Below are positions 36,718-45,038 of a DNA stretch of 64,000 nt, piece by piece. Position 1 is the first letter of the stretch. Each line of letters opens with the position of its first letter. The position numbers and the translations under genes were made by a program. This DNA is from Prado023 sp963697345 (GTDB lineage: Bacteria > Actinomycetota > Actinomycetes > S36-B12 > CAIYMF01): contig CAVONS010000004.1 in NCBI GenBank assembly GCA_963697345.1, positions 124,001 to 188,000 on the forward strand. The letters run 5' to 3'. Under the pieces are notes generated by a model. The model worked only from the letters and a program-made list of their open reading frames with translations. It searched no databases and was not told the DNA's origin.

Positions 36718-37068
36718 GCCGCACCTACCCTCTCGCGGCCCTGTGACGCCGGCGGTCACGATCGCGGGCCCAGCCCCAGGGTGCGCGATTCGCGGCGGTG
36801 TGGGGCACCATGGCGCGAAGACGGGGGGTGGGTCAGCGAGGTCGGTAGTCGGCTCGCCTCGACTGCCAGGACACGGGCCATCCGGTTGGGGCCGGTCGTG
36901 GTCGGTCACCGGCTCGGCAGGTGCGGTCCGCTCGCCCGGGACGTCTGCCCCTACCGCAACCGCCGGTCGGGGGCGTTGTGTGGGAGGTGGAGCACCCCGG
37001 GCACGGGGCCCGGGCCATCTTGGACGGGGTGATCGTGATGACGGGGAACCCGAACGTTGCAGGAGTGG
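36718..37068. other. 351-bp gap holding motif copy b
   Basis: No supported gene. Only the dispersed motif at 36771-36808 stands out, between the membrane protein and the aldehyde dehydrogenase. Confidence 0.5.
36771..36808 (+). repeat. Dispersed intergenic motif, copy b
   Basis: CAGCCCCAGGGTGCGCG followed by ATTCGCGGCGGTGTGGGGC. The left part is shared with copy h at 48151. Confidence 0.6.
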
Positions 37069-38733
37069 ATGTCGCGGCGCTTGGATGCCGCCGTGGGGAA
37101 GGTGCGGGCTGCGTTGCCGTCGTGGGTCGCCCTTCCGGTGGAGGAGAAGGCGGGGTTGGTGCATCGGCTGCGCCGGCGGTTCGGCGACGAGGTGCCGCGG
37201 ATGGTCGAGGCATGGCGGCAGGCGCAGGGCCTGGAGCCGGACAGCTTCTGGATGGGTGATGTGTGGCTCGGGGAGTCCGGGTTGCCGATCCTGATCCGCG
37301 GGTGGGAGTCGACGCTGACCCGGCTGGCCCGCCGAGAGCGCCTCGTGCCGCCCGGTGACGTGCGCCAGGACGCTCAGGGCCGGGTCACGGTCGAGGCGTT
37401 CCCGCAGTCGCGCACCGATCGGCTGCTGTTCATGGGGTACTCGGGCCGGGTCCGCCTGCAGCCGGGCACCACAGCTGCCGAGGTGGCGGCCGCCGGTCAT
37501 GACCTGGCATCCGGGGAGTTCCCGGACGCGGGCGTCACCCTGCTGCTGGCGGCCGGCAACTTCGACTGCCTGCCGGGTATGGACGCCCTCGGGCTGCTAC
37601 TCGGGCATGGCTGCACCGTGGTGATGAAGCTGAACCCGGTCAACGCCCACGTGCGCCCGGCGCTGGAGCGGGTGTTCGTCGAGTTCATCGACGCCGGCTG
37701 GCTGGCCCTCGTCGAGGGCGGCCCCGAGGTGGGTGCGCACCTGGCTCACCACCCCGACGTCGACCGGGTGCACCTGACCGGCTCGGCCGCCACGTATGAC
37801 GCCCTCGGTGTGGGGAACCGGCCCCGACGCCGAGCGCCGGCGCGCGTCCGGCCAGCGGCTGCTGGACAAGCCGTTCACCGCCGAGCTCGGCGGCGTGAAC
37901 CCGCTGATCGTGACCCCCGGGCGGTGGACCCGCCACGACCTGCGCCGCCAAGCCGACCGGATCGCCTTCGGCCGGCTGTGCAACTGTGGCCACTTCTGCG
38001 CCGCCACCCAGATCCTGGTCCTGCCCGACGGCTGGGACCAGGCCGACCAGCTCGTGGACGACCTGCGCGGGTTCCTGCGCACCCTCGAACCCCGCACCCC
38101 CTACTACCCGGGCAGCGACGCGCGGGTGGCACGTGCCCTGGCCGACCAGGAGCACGTCGAGGCGCTCGGCGCCGGCGGGCGCCGGTACCTGGTGACCGGC
38201 CTGGACCCCGACCGCGACTGCAGCCTGTTCCGCGACGAGGTGTTCGCCGACGTCCTCGGCGTCGTGCGGCTGCCCGCACCGGATGTGGAGTCCTACCTGG
38301 CCCGGGCCGTCGGGTTCGCCAACGAGGCCCTGGCCGGCTCGCTGGGCGCGACCCTGCTCGTGGACCCGGACACCGAAGCCCACCACCGCCAGGCCGTCAC
38401 CGACGCCGTCGGCGGGACTGCGCTACGGGTTCGTCGGCCTCAACGAGCACGCCGGCTACACCGCCGCCGCGCCCCAGCTGCTCTGGGGCGCCTACCCCGG
38501 CAACACCCCCGAGGCGATCGGCAGCGGCGTCGGCTTCACCTTCAACACGCTGATGCTCCCCCGACCCGAGCAGAGCGTGCTGCGAGCCGCCGTTCCGGGA
38601 CCCCGTCAAGTCCTTCTTCACCGCCACCCACAAGACCCGGGACCCCGCGTACAAGGCCCTCATCGACTGGGTCGCCTCCGGCGACAACCCCCGCAAGATC
38701 CCCACCATGTTCTTCCACGCCCTCCGCGGCTGA
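37069..38733 (+). CDS. Aldehyde dehydrogenase superfamily protein, three frameshifts
   Basis: The ATG at 37069 (AGGAG upstream) begins about 555 residues spread over three frames, with shifts near 37808, 38417 and 38590, each repaired by removing one base. Conserved pieces: LLLAAGNFDCLPGMDALGLL, HLTGSAATYDALVW across the first shift, ELGGVNPLIV (the ELGG motif), the Cys-rich catalytic loop FGRLCNCGHFCAATQ, and FNTLMLPRPEQSVLR. It belongs to a large ALDH subgroup that oxidises aldehydes with NAD(P). All pieces are conserved to the stop, so sequencing error is likelier than decay. Confidence 0.75.
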
Positions 38734-39039
38734 CCCCAGACGGCCAGACCAGGCCACCGCCGCCACCCCGCGACCTGCCAGGCCATGGCACGGCGACCAA
38801 CCCGCAGACGCAACCCCCGCCGGAAACGGGACGAAGCCCCAGTGAGTGGAGGGCAGGCCCTTCGTTCTCCACCCCTCCCCGCAGCCCGTTCGGCCAGGGA
38901 TGACGAGCGGCAACTGGCTTCAACCGAATCCAGGACTTCCAACCCTGCCTCCCCTCGGGAAGTGCCTTCCATCCCCACCTACGCTGAGACCAGGTCAAGG
39001 GCGCTGCGATGCCGATCGGAACACGCCCAGCTCGCGGCG
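38734..39039. other. 306-bp gap between aldehyde dehydrogenase and doc
   Basis: No supported gene. Motif copy c begins at 39005 and overlaps the end of the Doc reading frame. Confidence 0.45.
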
Positions 39040-39050
39040 TTAGGACAGTC
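39005..39050 (+). repeat. Dispersed intergenic motif, copy c
   Basis: GCGATGCCGATCGG block, then ACGCCCAGCTCGCGGCGTTA. It spans the probable 3' end of the doc gene. Confidence 0.6.
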
Positions 39051-39425
39051 GCGAGGTGGGCCACGATCCAGGCGGCGATCTGCGGCACGTCGAGGTGGCC
39101 GGACGCCGCGCTGAGCATGAGGTCCTCGGCCTCGTCGACGGTGTAGGTCAGGTCCCGTCCGTTGAGCAGGCAGAAGATGCGGGCTGCCGACCACGCCAGG
39201 CGCTTGTTCCCATCCACGAGGGCGTGATTGCGGACCAGTGAGTGCAGCAGGGCTGCGGCCTTGTCCTCGAAGGTCGGGTAGGCGTCATCACCGAAGACGG
39301 TGATCTGGGGGCGGGCCGCGGCCGCGCCAGCAGGCCGGCGTCCCTGACCGCGACGTGTTCGATCACTCCGGCGGCGATCTCGAGGAGGTCCTCGACGGAC
39401 AGGTAGTCGATCTCCTCGCGGTCAC
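39040..39425 (-). CDS. doc: Doc-type toxin (Fic fold), frameshifted
   Basis: Read from GTG at 39425, which overlaps the antitoxin stop as GTGA. Two one-base shifts (near 39415 and 39325) are needed. The product reads DYLSVEDLLEIAAGVIEHVA, then RPQITVFGDDAYPTF, then the Fic motif HALVDGNKR (His, Asp/Gly/Asn/Lys/Arg all present) and LDVPQIAAWIVAHLATVL. Doc phosphorylates EF-Tu and stops translation. The frame does not close cleanly; a TAA one frame away at 39040-39042 probably marks the true end, inside motif copy c. Confidence 0.7.
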
Positions 39426-39618
39426 TTGCTCAGGCGCTCGAGCAGCTCGCGATCCTCGGTGCGAACTCGCTGGATCGCGCCCGCAGTCGCTGCGGGCGGT
39501 CCGAGACGTACTGGGCGATGGCGGTGCGGGCGACTTCCTGCATCGAGCGCCCCTCCTGTTCGGCCTTCGCGCGCAGGGCGTCGCTCTCGGCGTCGGTGAG
39601 TCGGAGGTTCATCGCCAT
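39422..39618 (-). CDS. Ribbon-helix-helix antitoxin of the Doc module, frameshifted
   Basis: Begins MAMNLRLTDAESDALRAKA and EGRSMQEVARTAIAQYVSD, an RHH DNA-binding domain. After a one-base shift near 39478 it continues AIQRVRTEDRELLERLSK to the stop, which overlaps doc by 4 bp. The C-terminal helix would neutralise the toxin and the N-terminal dimer would repress the operon. Confidence 0.7.
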
Positions 39619-39716
39619 GGGCCAACGGTACCACCGCGGTACCGACCTGGCCGAGTCGCCAGGACGCCCATCGAGGGGTGCCCCAGCAGTGGGCCGTGGG
39701 ACGCCGGCCTCGACGG

Positions 39717-40617
39717 TCAGACGCCGGCGACGTAGGCGGTGAGGAAGTGGACGCCGTGGCGGTCGAGGTTGCCGCGGGCGCGGTCGTAGTGCTCGGTGGT
39801 GCGGGGGTCGGCGTGGCGGGCCAGGATCTGGGCGTCGCGCAGCGGGACGCCGGCGTCGAGGGCGTTGGTGATCGCGGCGTGGCGCAGGGAGTGCGGGCTG
39901 ATGTGCCGGGGGATGCCGGCGGCCTTGGCGATCCGGGCGACCATCCGGTAGACGTCGCGGCGGTCGATCGGCTTGCCGGAGATCGGTCGCAGGATCAGCG
40001 GTCCGGAGGTGCGCTGGCCCGGCAGGCCTCCAGGACCCGCAGCACGGGGACGGTGACCGGCATGGTGGCGGGCTTGTTGCCCTTGCCGACCAGGTGCAGC
40101 ACCCGGTGCCCGCGCAGGGTGTCGGCGTAGTCCTCGATCCGCACCGCCGCGGCCTCGGAGGCGCGCAGGGCGTTGATGCCGCAGCAGGTAGGCCAGGGCG
40201 CCGTGGTGGACGGTGAGGGTTTGGGCGACCTGCAGGAACCGGATCAGCTCGAGCCGGTCCAGTCCTTGGGTGCGGGACTCGTCGCGCTGCACCTTCGGCA
40301 GCCGGGCGTACACGGCGGGGTCGGCCGAGATCAGACCGTCGATGTGGGCGAACCGGAAGAACCCGCGCACGGCGTGCATCATCGTGTTGATCGAGGAGTC
40401 CATCAGCCCCGCGTCGCCCAGCCCGCGGATGTACAGCTCGACGTGAGCTCGTTGGATCCCCAGCAGCGGGTCCAGCCCATTGGCAGTCGCACCAGGCGAA
40501 CCACCGCGCCAGCTGGTACGCGTAGAGGACGTGGGTGCGCCCGGAGTAGCGGGCCAGGAACGACACCGCGGCCAACTGCGCGGTCGACATCGTCGACGGC
40601 TGGAACGGCAACAGCAT
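39717..40617 (-). CDS. Tyrosine recombinase (XerC/D-like integrase), three frameshifts
   Basis: Shifts near 40480, 40180 and 40015 split about 300 residues, each half well conserved. The N-terminal SAM-like domain includes YAYQLARWFAWCDC and INTMMHAVRGFFRFAHIDGL. The catalytic domain retains the first Arg (INALRASEAAAVRIED), Lys (GKGNK), HxxR (ISPHSLRHAAI), the second His (LARHADPRTTEHY) and Tyr (EHYDRARGNL). Corrected, the full catalytic set is present. It sits between two toxin-antitoxin pairs and is the only recombinase in the motif-rich region. No integron-type extra domain is evident. Confidence 0.78.
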
Positions 40618-40833
40618 CGTGGATGCGAAGACATGACGCCACCTCACGCGGCGACCCGTCAGCAGGCCCAGACCCCGCCCGCCGCCAACACGGCCAGGCA
40701 TCCGGACCCGACCGACGTTAGGCCCGTCCACACGAGGCGAGCGCCCCAGAAGGTGATGGCCGACGCCGGGATCGCGGTCTCCCTCGGGCTGAGTGCGCTT
40801 CCCCTCACCACCATTTCGTATTACGCTTCTGTC

Positions 40834-41082
40834 GTGGAGACGATCAAGGGCAAGCCCGTCACCGACCAGGACATCCAGGACTGGGCAGATGAGGCCGAAC
40901 GCGGCTACGACGTCGAGCAGCTGCGTAAGCGCGGGCGCAAGCCGGTCGGCGACGGCCCCGCGCAGGTGGTTCCGGTGCGGATCGACGCCACCCTGCTGGC
41001 CGCGCTGACCGAACGCGCCGAGCGCGACCACGTCAGCCGCTCAGAGGCCATCCGGGCGGCTATCCGCTCCTACGTTGCGTGA
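40834..41082 (+). CDS. Ribbon-helix-helix antitoxin/regulator
   Basis: The GTG at 40834 gives 82 residues. The C-terminal PVRIDATLLAALTERAERD and HVSRSEAIRAAIRSYVA form a CopG/RHH DNA-binding domain; the N-terminal 40 residues likely bind the toxin. TACGCT at 40822-40827 ends 6 bp before the GTG, so the transcript may be leaderless. Overlaps the next gene by 4 bp. Confidence 0.72.
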   Translation: METIKGKPVTDQDIQDWADEAERGYDVEQLRKRGRKPVGDGPAQVVPVRIDATLLAALTERAERDHVSRSEAIRAAIRSYVA

Positions 41083-41318
41083 AGGTCCACGACTCCGCCC
41101 GCAAGCACGGCATCGACCCGCGGGACGCGATCCATGCCGCCGAGCATGCGGTCTTCGTCAGCGACCTCGATGACGACAGCCCCGCCCGGCAGTTGCGCCT
41201 CGGATTCGACCCGGCCGGCCGCATCCTCGAGGTCGTCGTGCTCCGCTTCGACAGCGGCAACGAACTCGTCATCCACGCCATGAAGGCCCGCCGCCAGTAC
41301 CTCGACCTGCTCGACTGA
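41079..41318 (+). CDS. Small toxin-like partner of the RHH protein
   Basis: Product of 79 residues starting in the overlap GTGA. VHDSARKHGIDPRDAIHAAE and ILEVVVLRFDSGNELVIHAM match a widespread short partner of RHH antitoxins with a BrnT-like layout. RNase activity is inferred only from the family and gene order. Confidence 0.65.
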   Translation: MKVHDSARKHGIDPRDAIHAAEHAVFVSDLDDDSPARQLRLGFDPAGRILEVVVLRFDSGNELVIHAMKARRQYLDLLD

Positions 41319-41400
41319 GCATCCCCGCGACCCAGGCACCCAGGACCCGCGACCAGCAGGTCGCAGCGGACTCCCGGGACGGCTCGACCCGCGACATGTT

Positions 41401-41428
41401 CACGCCCAGCTCGCGGCGAAGTGCCGCA
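41401..41428 (+). repeat. Dispersed intergenic motif, copy d
   Basis: CACGCCCAGCTCGCGGCGAA, then GTGCCGC. Shares its first 17 bases after CA with copy c. Confidence 0.6.
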
Positions 41429-41540
41429 GGTTCCCGGCGTGGTCGCTCGGTGGCCGGCAACGTTCGCCCGTGCCGATCAGCGGGCGTGGGCAGACGACCC
41501 GGCCGTCGGACCATCCGCACCAGCCCGCCGAGGACATGGG

Positions 41541-41984
41541 TCATTTGGTGACGGTGATCTGCTCCCCGGCGTTGAACATCGCGACTTCCCCGTACTTGTT
41601 CGTCGGGCAGTCCGCCAGCGGCTCGGCGAACTCGGTTCCAAGGTCGGACAAGTACGGATAGCCGCCGCCACCGCTGACGCGGTCACCCAAGGCGACCAAC
41701 TGACCGTCGGACAACCGGACTGCTTGGGCCTGCGCATCCCACGTGGTGCCGTAGGGCCAGACGACCGGGAAGTCGCCCACCAGCAGGCACCCGCCGGACA
41801 ACGCCAGTGGGCCCTCGATCAGTGCGTCGGTGCCGGAGCCGTCTCCCAGATCAGGGTGCGCAACGACCGGACCGCTCCCGTTCGATCCGGAGTCGACATC
41901 GCCGCTGCCATCGTCGGCGCAGGCAGCAACAAGCGCGAGGACGAGGAAAGTCGCGGCAGCCAGTCGTCTTCGCCTCACAGACAT
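41541..41984 (-). CDS. Small secreted lipoprotein of unknown function
   Basis: The ATG at 41984 gives 147 residues with an RRRR n-region, lipobox LVAACAD and a Gly/Ser/Asp-rich linker. The domain with LSGGCLLVGDFPVVWPYGTT and LVALGDRVSGGGGY resembles actinobacterial lipoprotein modules that bind no known ligand. Confidence 0.65.
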   Translation of the reverse strand: MSVRRRRLAAATFLVLALVAACADDGSGDVDSGSNGSGPVVAHPDLGDGSGTDALIEGPLALSGGCLLVGDFPVVWPYGTTWDAQAQAVRLSDGQLVALGDRVSGGGGYPYLSDLGTEFAEPLADCPTNKYGEVAMFNAGEQITVTK

Positions 41985-42062
41985 GGGACGCGAGGGCACG
42001 CTTCACTGTGGCACAAGAACATCCACTTCGGCCGCAAGTAGCGCGTCTGTGGTCGGGCCGGG

Positions 42063-42092
42063 AGTAGCGCGATTCGCGGCGAAAGGACGCGC
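42063..42092 (+). repeat. Dispersed intergenic motif, copy e
   Basis: AGTAGCGCGATTCGCGGCGA, then AAGGACGCGCCTGGCC. The tail GGACGCGCC(C)TGGCC is shared with copy f. Confidence 0.6.
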
Positions 42093-42254
42093 CTGGCCCA
42101 GCCGAGTCCGGGCGTGGCTGACTCACCCTGACCCCGGGTCACACCGGGCGTCGGCGCGAACCGAACTGGGAAGGCTCGCCCATGAAGCCGGGTGAGTGCG
42201 GCATCATGCCAGCCGCGATGGGGCCCGGTTGGCGCCTTCTGGGTGCCCACAGGT

Positions 42255-42989
42255 CCCGTTGCGGCTCGGGCGGTGCGCGGCGGCTACTTCCCGGTGTCTT
42301 GGAGGTATTTCGCGTACGCGGTGAGGAAGGCGCTGCCCATCTTGGCACTGCCGAGCCGGCGGTAGAAGAACCCCAGCAGCCCGGACGCAGTGAGGTCGCT
42401 AATGACCAGCCGGTGGCTGACCCCGCCGTCGGTGGGGCTGAACTCATCGCGGAAGTGCGCAGTGGCCGTGACTGTTGTGCCAGCCTGATACTCCTCGTCC
42501 ACATCCAGGGTGACAGGGTCGTGGTCAAGGTTCACGGCGATGGCCGTGCGTGTCATAGTGCCTTCGTTGGTCTGGATGGTGACCGAATCGGCTGACTTAT
42601 CCAGCACCTCGACACTGGTCATCCCCGGCATGTGGCGGACGACCCCGGCAAAGAGGTCTCCGGGGTCCGCCAGCGCGCGCTTCACATCCTGGATGCTGCA
42701 GTCGATCTGCTGGGAGCCGTCAAACCACACTGACATCTGAGGTCCTTCCACGAACCGTGGTCCCGTGGGGTGAGCGCGGTGGGCTTCCGCGCTTCTCGCC
42801 GCGCAGGGCTGATGCTCAAGGCAAATCAGCCTACCAGCCCACGCGCACCGCAGGAGGGCTTGTGACCTGCCCCGTGAACCACTCAGTCACCTGGACTGCC
42901 AGTCCACCTCCCGGTTCCACTGAAACGGAGGCGTCTACAGTCGCGAGGCGCGTGTTGGTGGTCGTTCCGGGAGACGGTCCACTGGCGGC
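42255..42989. repeat. Duplicated block, copy 2 (first copy 33178-33907)
   Basis: Same content as copy 1. On the right, CCACTGGCGGC continues as GGAGTGGGGCAGCC, close to motif copy q at 49151 (CCACAGGCGGCGGAGTGCAG). The break point between the copies therefore falls within a motif-like core. Confidence 0.9.
42284..42736 (-). CDS. SRPBCC-fold protein, copy 2
   Basis: 150 residues, identical to the 33207-33659 product except E-to-Q in the N-terminal helix (SIQDVKR) and R-to-K in LDKSADS. Upstream DNA and ribosome site are also duplicated, so both copies should be expressed the same way. Ligand unknown. Confidence 0.75.
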   Translation of the reverse strand: MSVWFDGSQQIDCSIQDVKRALADPGDLFAGVVRHMPGMTSVEVLDKSADSVTIQTNEGTMTRTAIAVNLDHDPVTLDVDEEYQAGTTVTATAHFRDEFSPTDGGVSHRLVISDLTASGLLGFFYRRLGSAKMGSAFLTAYAKYLQDTGK

Positions 42990-43171
42990 GGAGTGGGGCA
43001 GCCGCGCGTGGCGAACAGGACTGCGGCCTCAGGGCGTTGCGGGCACGCTGGGACCTGGCCGTCACCGACGCAGGCGTGCCCACAAGGTCTCGGTGTAACG
43101 CCAGCGGAGCGGGCGGGAAGGCATACGCTGTGGGAGGCCCGTGCAGGTCGGGTCAGCGGGGGGGTCTGGTG
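42737..43171. other. 435-bp gap: tail of duplicated block plus unassigned DNA
   Basis: Up to 42989 this is the non-coding right part of the duplicated block. The remainder before the lipoprotein start holds no supported gene. Confidence 0.45.
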
Positions 43172-43798
43172 ATGGTGTTGCGGAGGTCAGCCCGGCTGTT
43201 GGCGCTGCTGCTCGTGACCGGGGCAGCCTGCGTGGGCTGCGGCTCGAGCGACCCCGGGCGGCCGGTCACCGAGACGGTCGATGAAGCCTTGGGATGCGTG
43301 ACCACAGAGGTGGATTGGCCCACTCCCGATCTGTTCGAGGTAGTGGGTGTGACCCCTGAGGAGGCGGCCACACCCATGACGGGCCGAACTCAACTGTGGA
43401 CCGGTCCGAGCCCGTTCCAGGTGCCGCCGGGCGGGCAGGTCTGGCTGGTGAGCCTCGATGAGGACTACCCGCTCGGGGTCACCCTGACCGTGCCCGCCGA
43501 CCCGGACGTGCCCGCCGCCGAGCTGGGTTCGGTGTCTGCCTGGGGCGGGCGCTTCGTGCTGACATGCCCGAGGAACAAGTTCCGCAGCACCGCGGCGACC
43601 CTCGAGACCCAGAAGGTCGCCATCGCGACCCTTGGCCTGCCCGAGGCCGAGGCCCGAGCGGTCGTCGAGGACGCGGGCCTGGTGTTCAATCGTGCCCGGA
43701 TCGACGGCGCCGGTCCGAACATGACCGCCGACCTGCGGTGGGACCGGATCAACGTGGCCCTAGTCGACGGAGAGGTTCGGCAAGCATCTGTCTTCTGA
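43172..43798 (+). CDS. Lipoprotein with C-terminal I78-like inhibitor segment
   Basis: The ATG at 43172 gives 208 residues with a signal and lipobox (LLLVTGAACVGCGSS). The C-terminus, GLPEAEARAVVEDAGLVFN then TADLRWDRINVALVDGEV, resembles potato-inhibitor-like I78 segments found in actinobacterial secreted proteins. Inhibition of a protease is possible but not shown. Lipid-anchored outside the membrane. Confidence 0.62.
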   Translation: MVLRRSARLLALLLVTGAACVGCGSSDPGRPVTETVDEALGCVTTEVDWPTPDLFEVVGVTPEEAATPMTGRTQLWTGPSPFQVPPGGQVWLVSLDEDYPLGVTLTVPADPDVPAAELGSVSAWGGRFVLTCPRNKFRSTAATLETQKVAIATLGLPEAEARAVVEDAGLVFNRARIDGAGPNMTADLRWDRINVALVDGEVRQASVF

Positions 43799-43850
43799 CC
43801 TCGTGGACACGGCGAGGGACGCGTGGACCCTTGGGCTGCGGCTGCGGCTG

Positions 43851-43892
43851 CGATGCCTGCCCCAACGCGCCCGACAGGCGGCGAAGGGACGC
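43851..43892 (+). repeat. Dispersed intergenic motif, copy f
   Basis: CGATGCCTGCCCCAACGCGC followed by CCGACAGGCGGCGAAGGGAC. One of the fullest copies, with the GATGCCTGCCCCA block. Confidence 0.7.
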
Positions 43893-43945
43893 GCCCTGGC
43901 CACCCCACCTGCTGAGTCGGGGCGAGGCACGTCACGTGCCGAGGA

Positions 43946-44800
43946 TCACGGCAGGGTGGGCTCCCCAACGTGATCGAGGAGGGTCGGTCGGGCCTGGTAC
44001 GGGGGCAGGACTGACCACCCTTGAACGCTGTCCCACTGGAGCCCCTCCCCGTGCACTGTCTCGGGCACCAGCCAGAGGTCGGTGAGAGGCGGCGGAGGGC
44101 TTGAGGACGGCATCAGGTATGGGGCAGCACCTCTTTCGTGTCTGATGCTCAGACCGAGGGGAACTCCCACGCCTGGAGGACTCGACGAGTCAAGCACAAC
44201 GGCCAGCATCCGCCGAGTGCGCGACGAGCGACCCAGCTTGGCCACCTTGTTGGCCGCGACCCCGCTTCGCCACCACTCGGCCAGCCAGTGGTCGACATCG
44301 GGGCCCTGCCAGCCGGTTCCGCCGTACGTGCCGGCGGTTGGGACGATCCGACCCGCCGGGCCCTGGCCGATCTGGAACACGGCCTGGAGACCGAGTTCGC
44401 CGAGCTTGCGCACCAAGGGGTCGCGATAGTCGCTCATGCTGCTGAGTCGCTGCTCGCCGCGAGCGATCAACGCATGGATGAGCGGCGGCAACGTTGACTC
44501 GAGTGCCTTGAGGGCGGCCCCGTCCTCGAGCCAGACCAGCCAGGTGCCCGGGCCATCAAAGGCGAGCGACCCAAGATCCCGCTTGCGGATCTCCTGAGTG
44601 ACCTGCCTCCGGGGGCCGTTCGTTGTCGACGTGACCTCCATTGCCCAGACATCGCCCTCGACGTGGACGTCAAAGTCGTGACTGCCTTCCGGTGCGCCAG
44701 GGCCGTCGACCAGCGTGACCGATCCGACCATCTGCTCGAGGCGCGTTGCGACCAACAGCTCGCCTTCGTCGCATCGCGCCCCGGCCGGCGGGATCCACAT
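43946..44800 (-). CDS. Uncharacterised protein, possible nuclease-like N-terminus
   Basis: Product of 284 residues, not recognised. The segment GSHDFDVHVEGDVWAMEVTS (about 41-60) has the Asp...Glu-x-x layout seen in PD-(D/E)xK nuclease folds, but the Lys is replaced by Thr or Ser, so this is weak. The C-terminal half is Pro/Trp-rich. No signal peptide or membrane span. Confidence 0.5.
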   Translation of the reverse strand: MWIPPAGARCDEGELLVATRLEQMVGSVTLVDGPGAPEGSHDFDVHVEGDVWAMEVTSTTNGPRRQVTQEIRKRDLGSLAFDGPGTWLVWLEDGAALKALESTLPPLIHALIARGEQRLSSMSDYRDPLVRKLGELGLQAVFQIGQGPAGRIVPTAGTYGGTGWQGPDVDHWLAEWWRSGVAANKVAKLGRSSRTRRMLAVVLDSSSPPGVGVPLGLSIRHERGAAPYLMPSSSPPPPLTDLWLVPETVHGEGLQWDSVQGWSVLPPYQARPTLLDHVGEPTLP

Positions 44801-44900
44801 GTGCCAATGCTGACACGCGTCACTGCCGTAGCCGGTTGACAGCGCTCGTGGCCACCGCTGCGGGGGCGGGACCTTGGCTTCCCCACACCGCCGGTCACCG

Positions 44901-44930
44901 GGACGCTACGCGGCGGAAGGACGCGCTTCC
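44901..44930 (+). repeat. Dispersed intergenic motif, copy g
   Basis: GACGCTACGCGGCGGAAGGA followed by CGCGC. Tail shared with copies e and f. Confidence 0.5.
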
Positions 44931-45038
44931 TTGCGAGCCGATGGCTGATCGGGGGTGGCGGTCGACCACGGTGGCCGGCGGCTCATCTTGTGCCGTATGG
45001 CCCTTGAGCCTGGGCGGTCGGCGGCGTAGTAAGGGGGT

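Noticed and set aside
39430..41031. Minus-strand ORF spanning antitoxin, recombinase and second toxin-antitoxin pair as one 533-residue protein
   Set aside because: It strings together pieces of three real genes in changing frames; the frameshifted recombinase explains it better.
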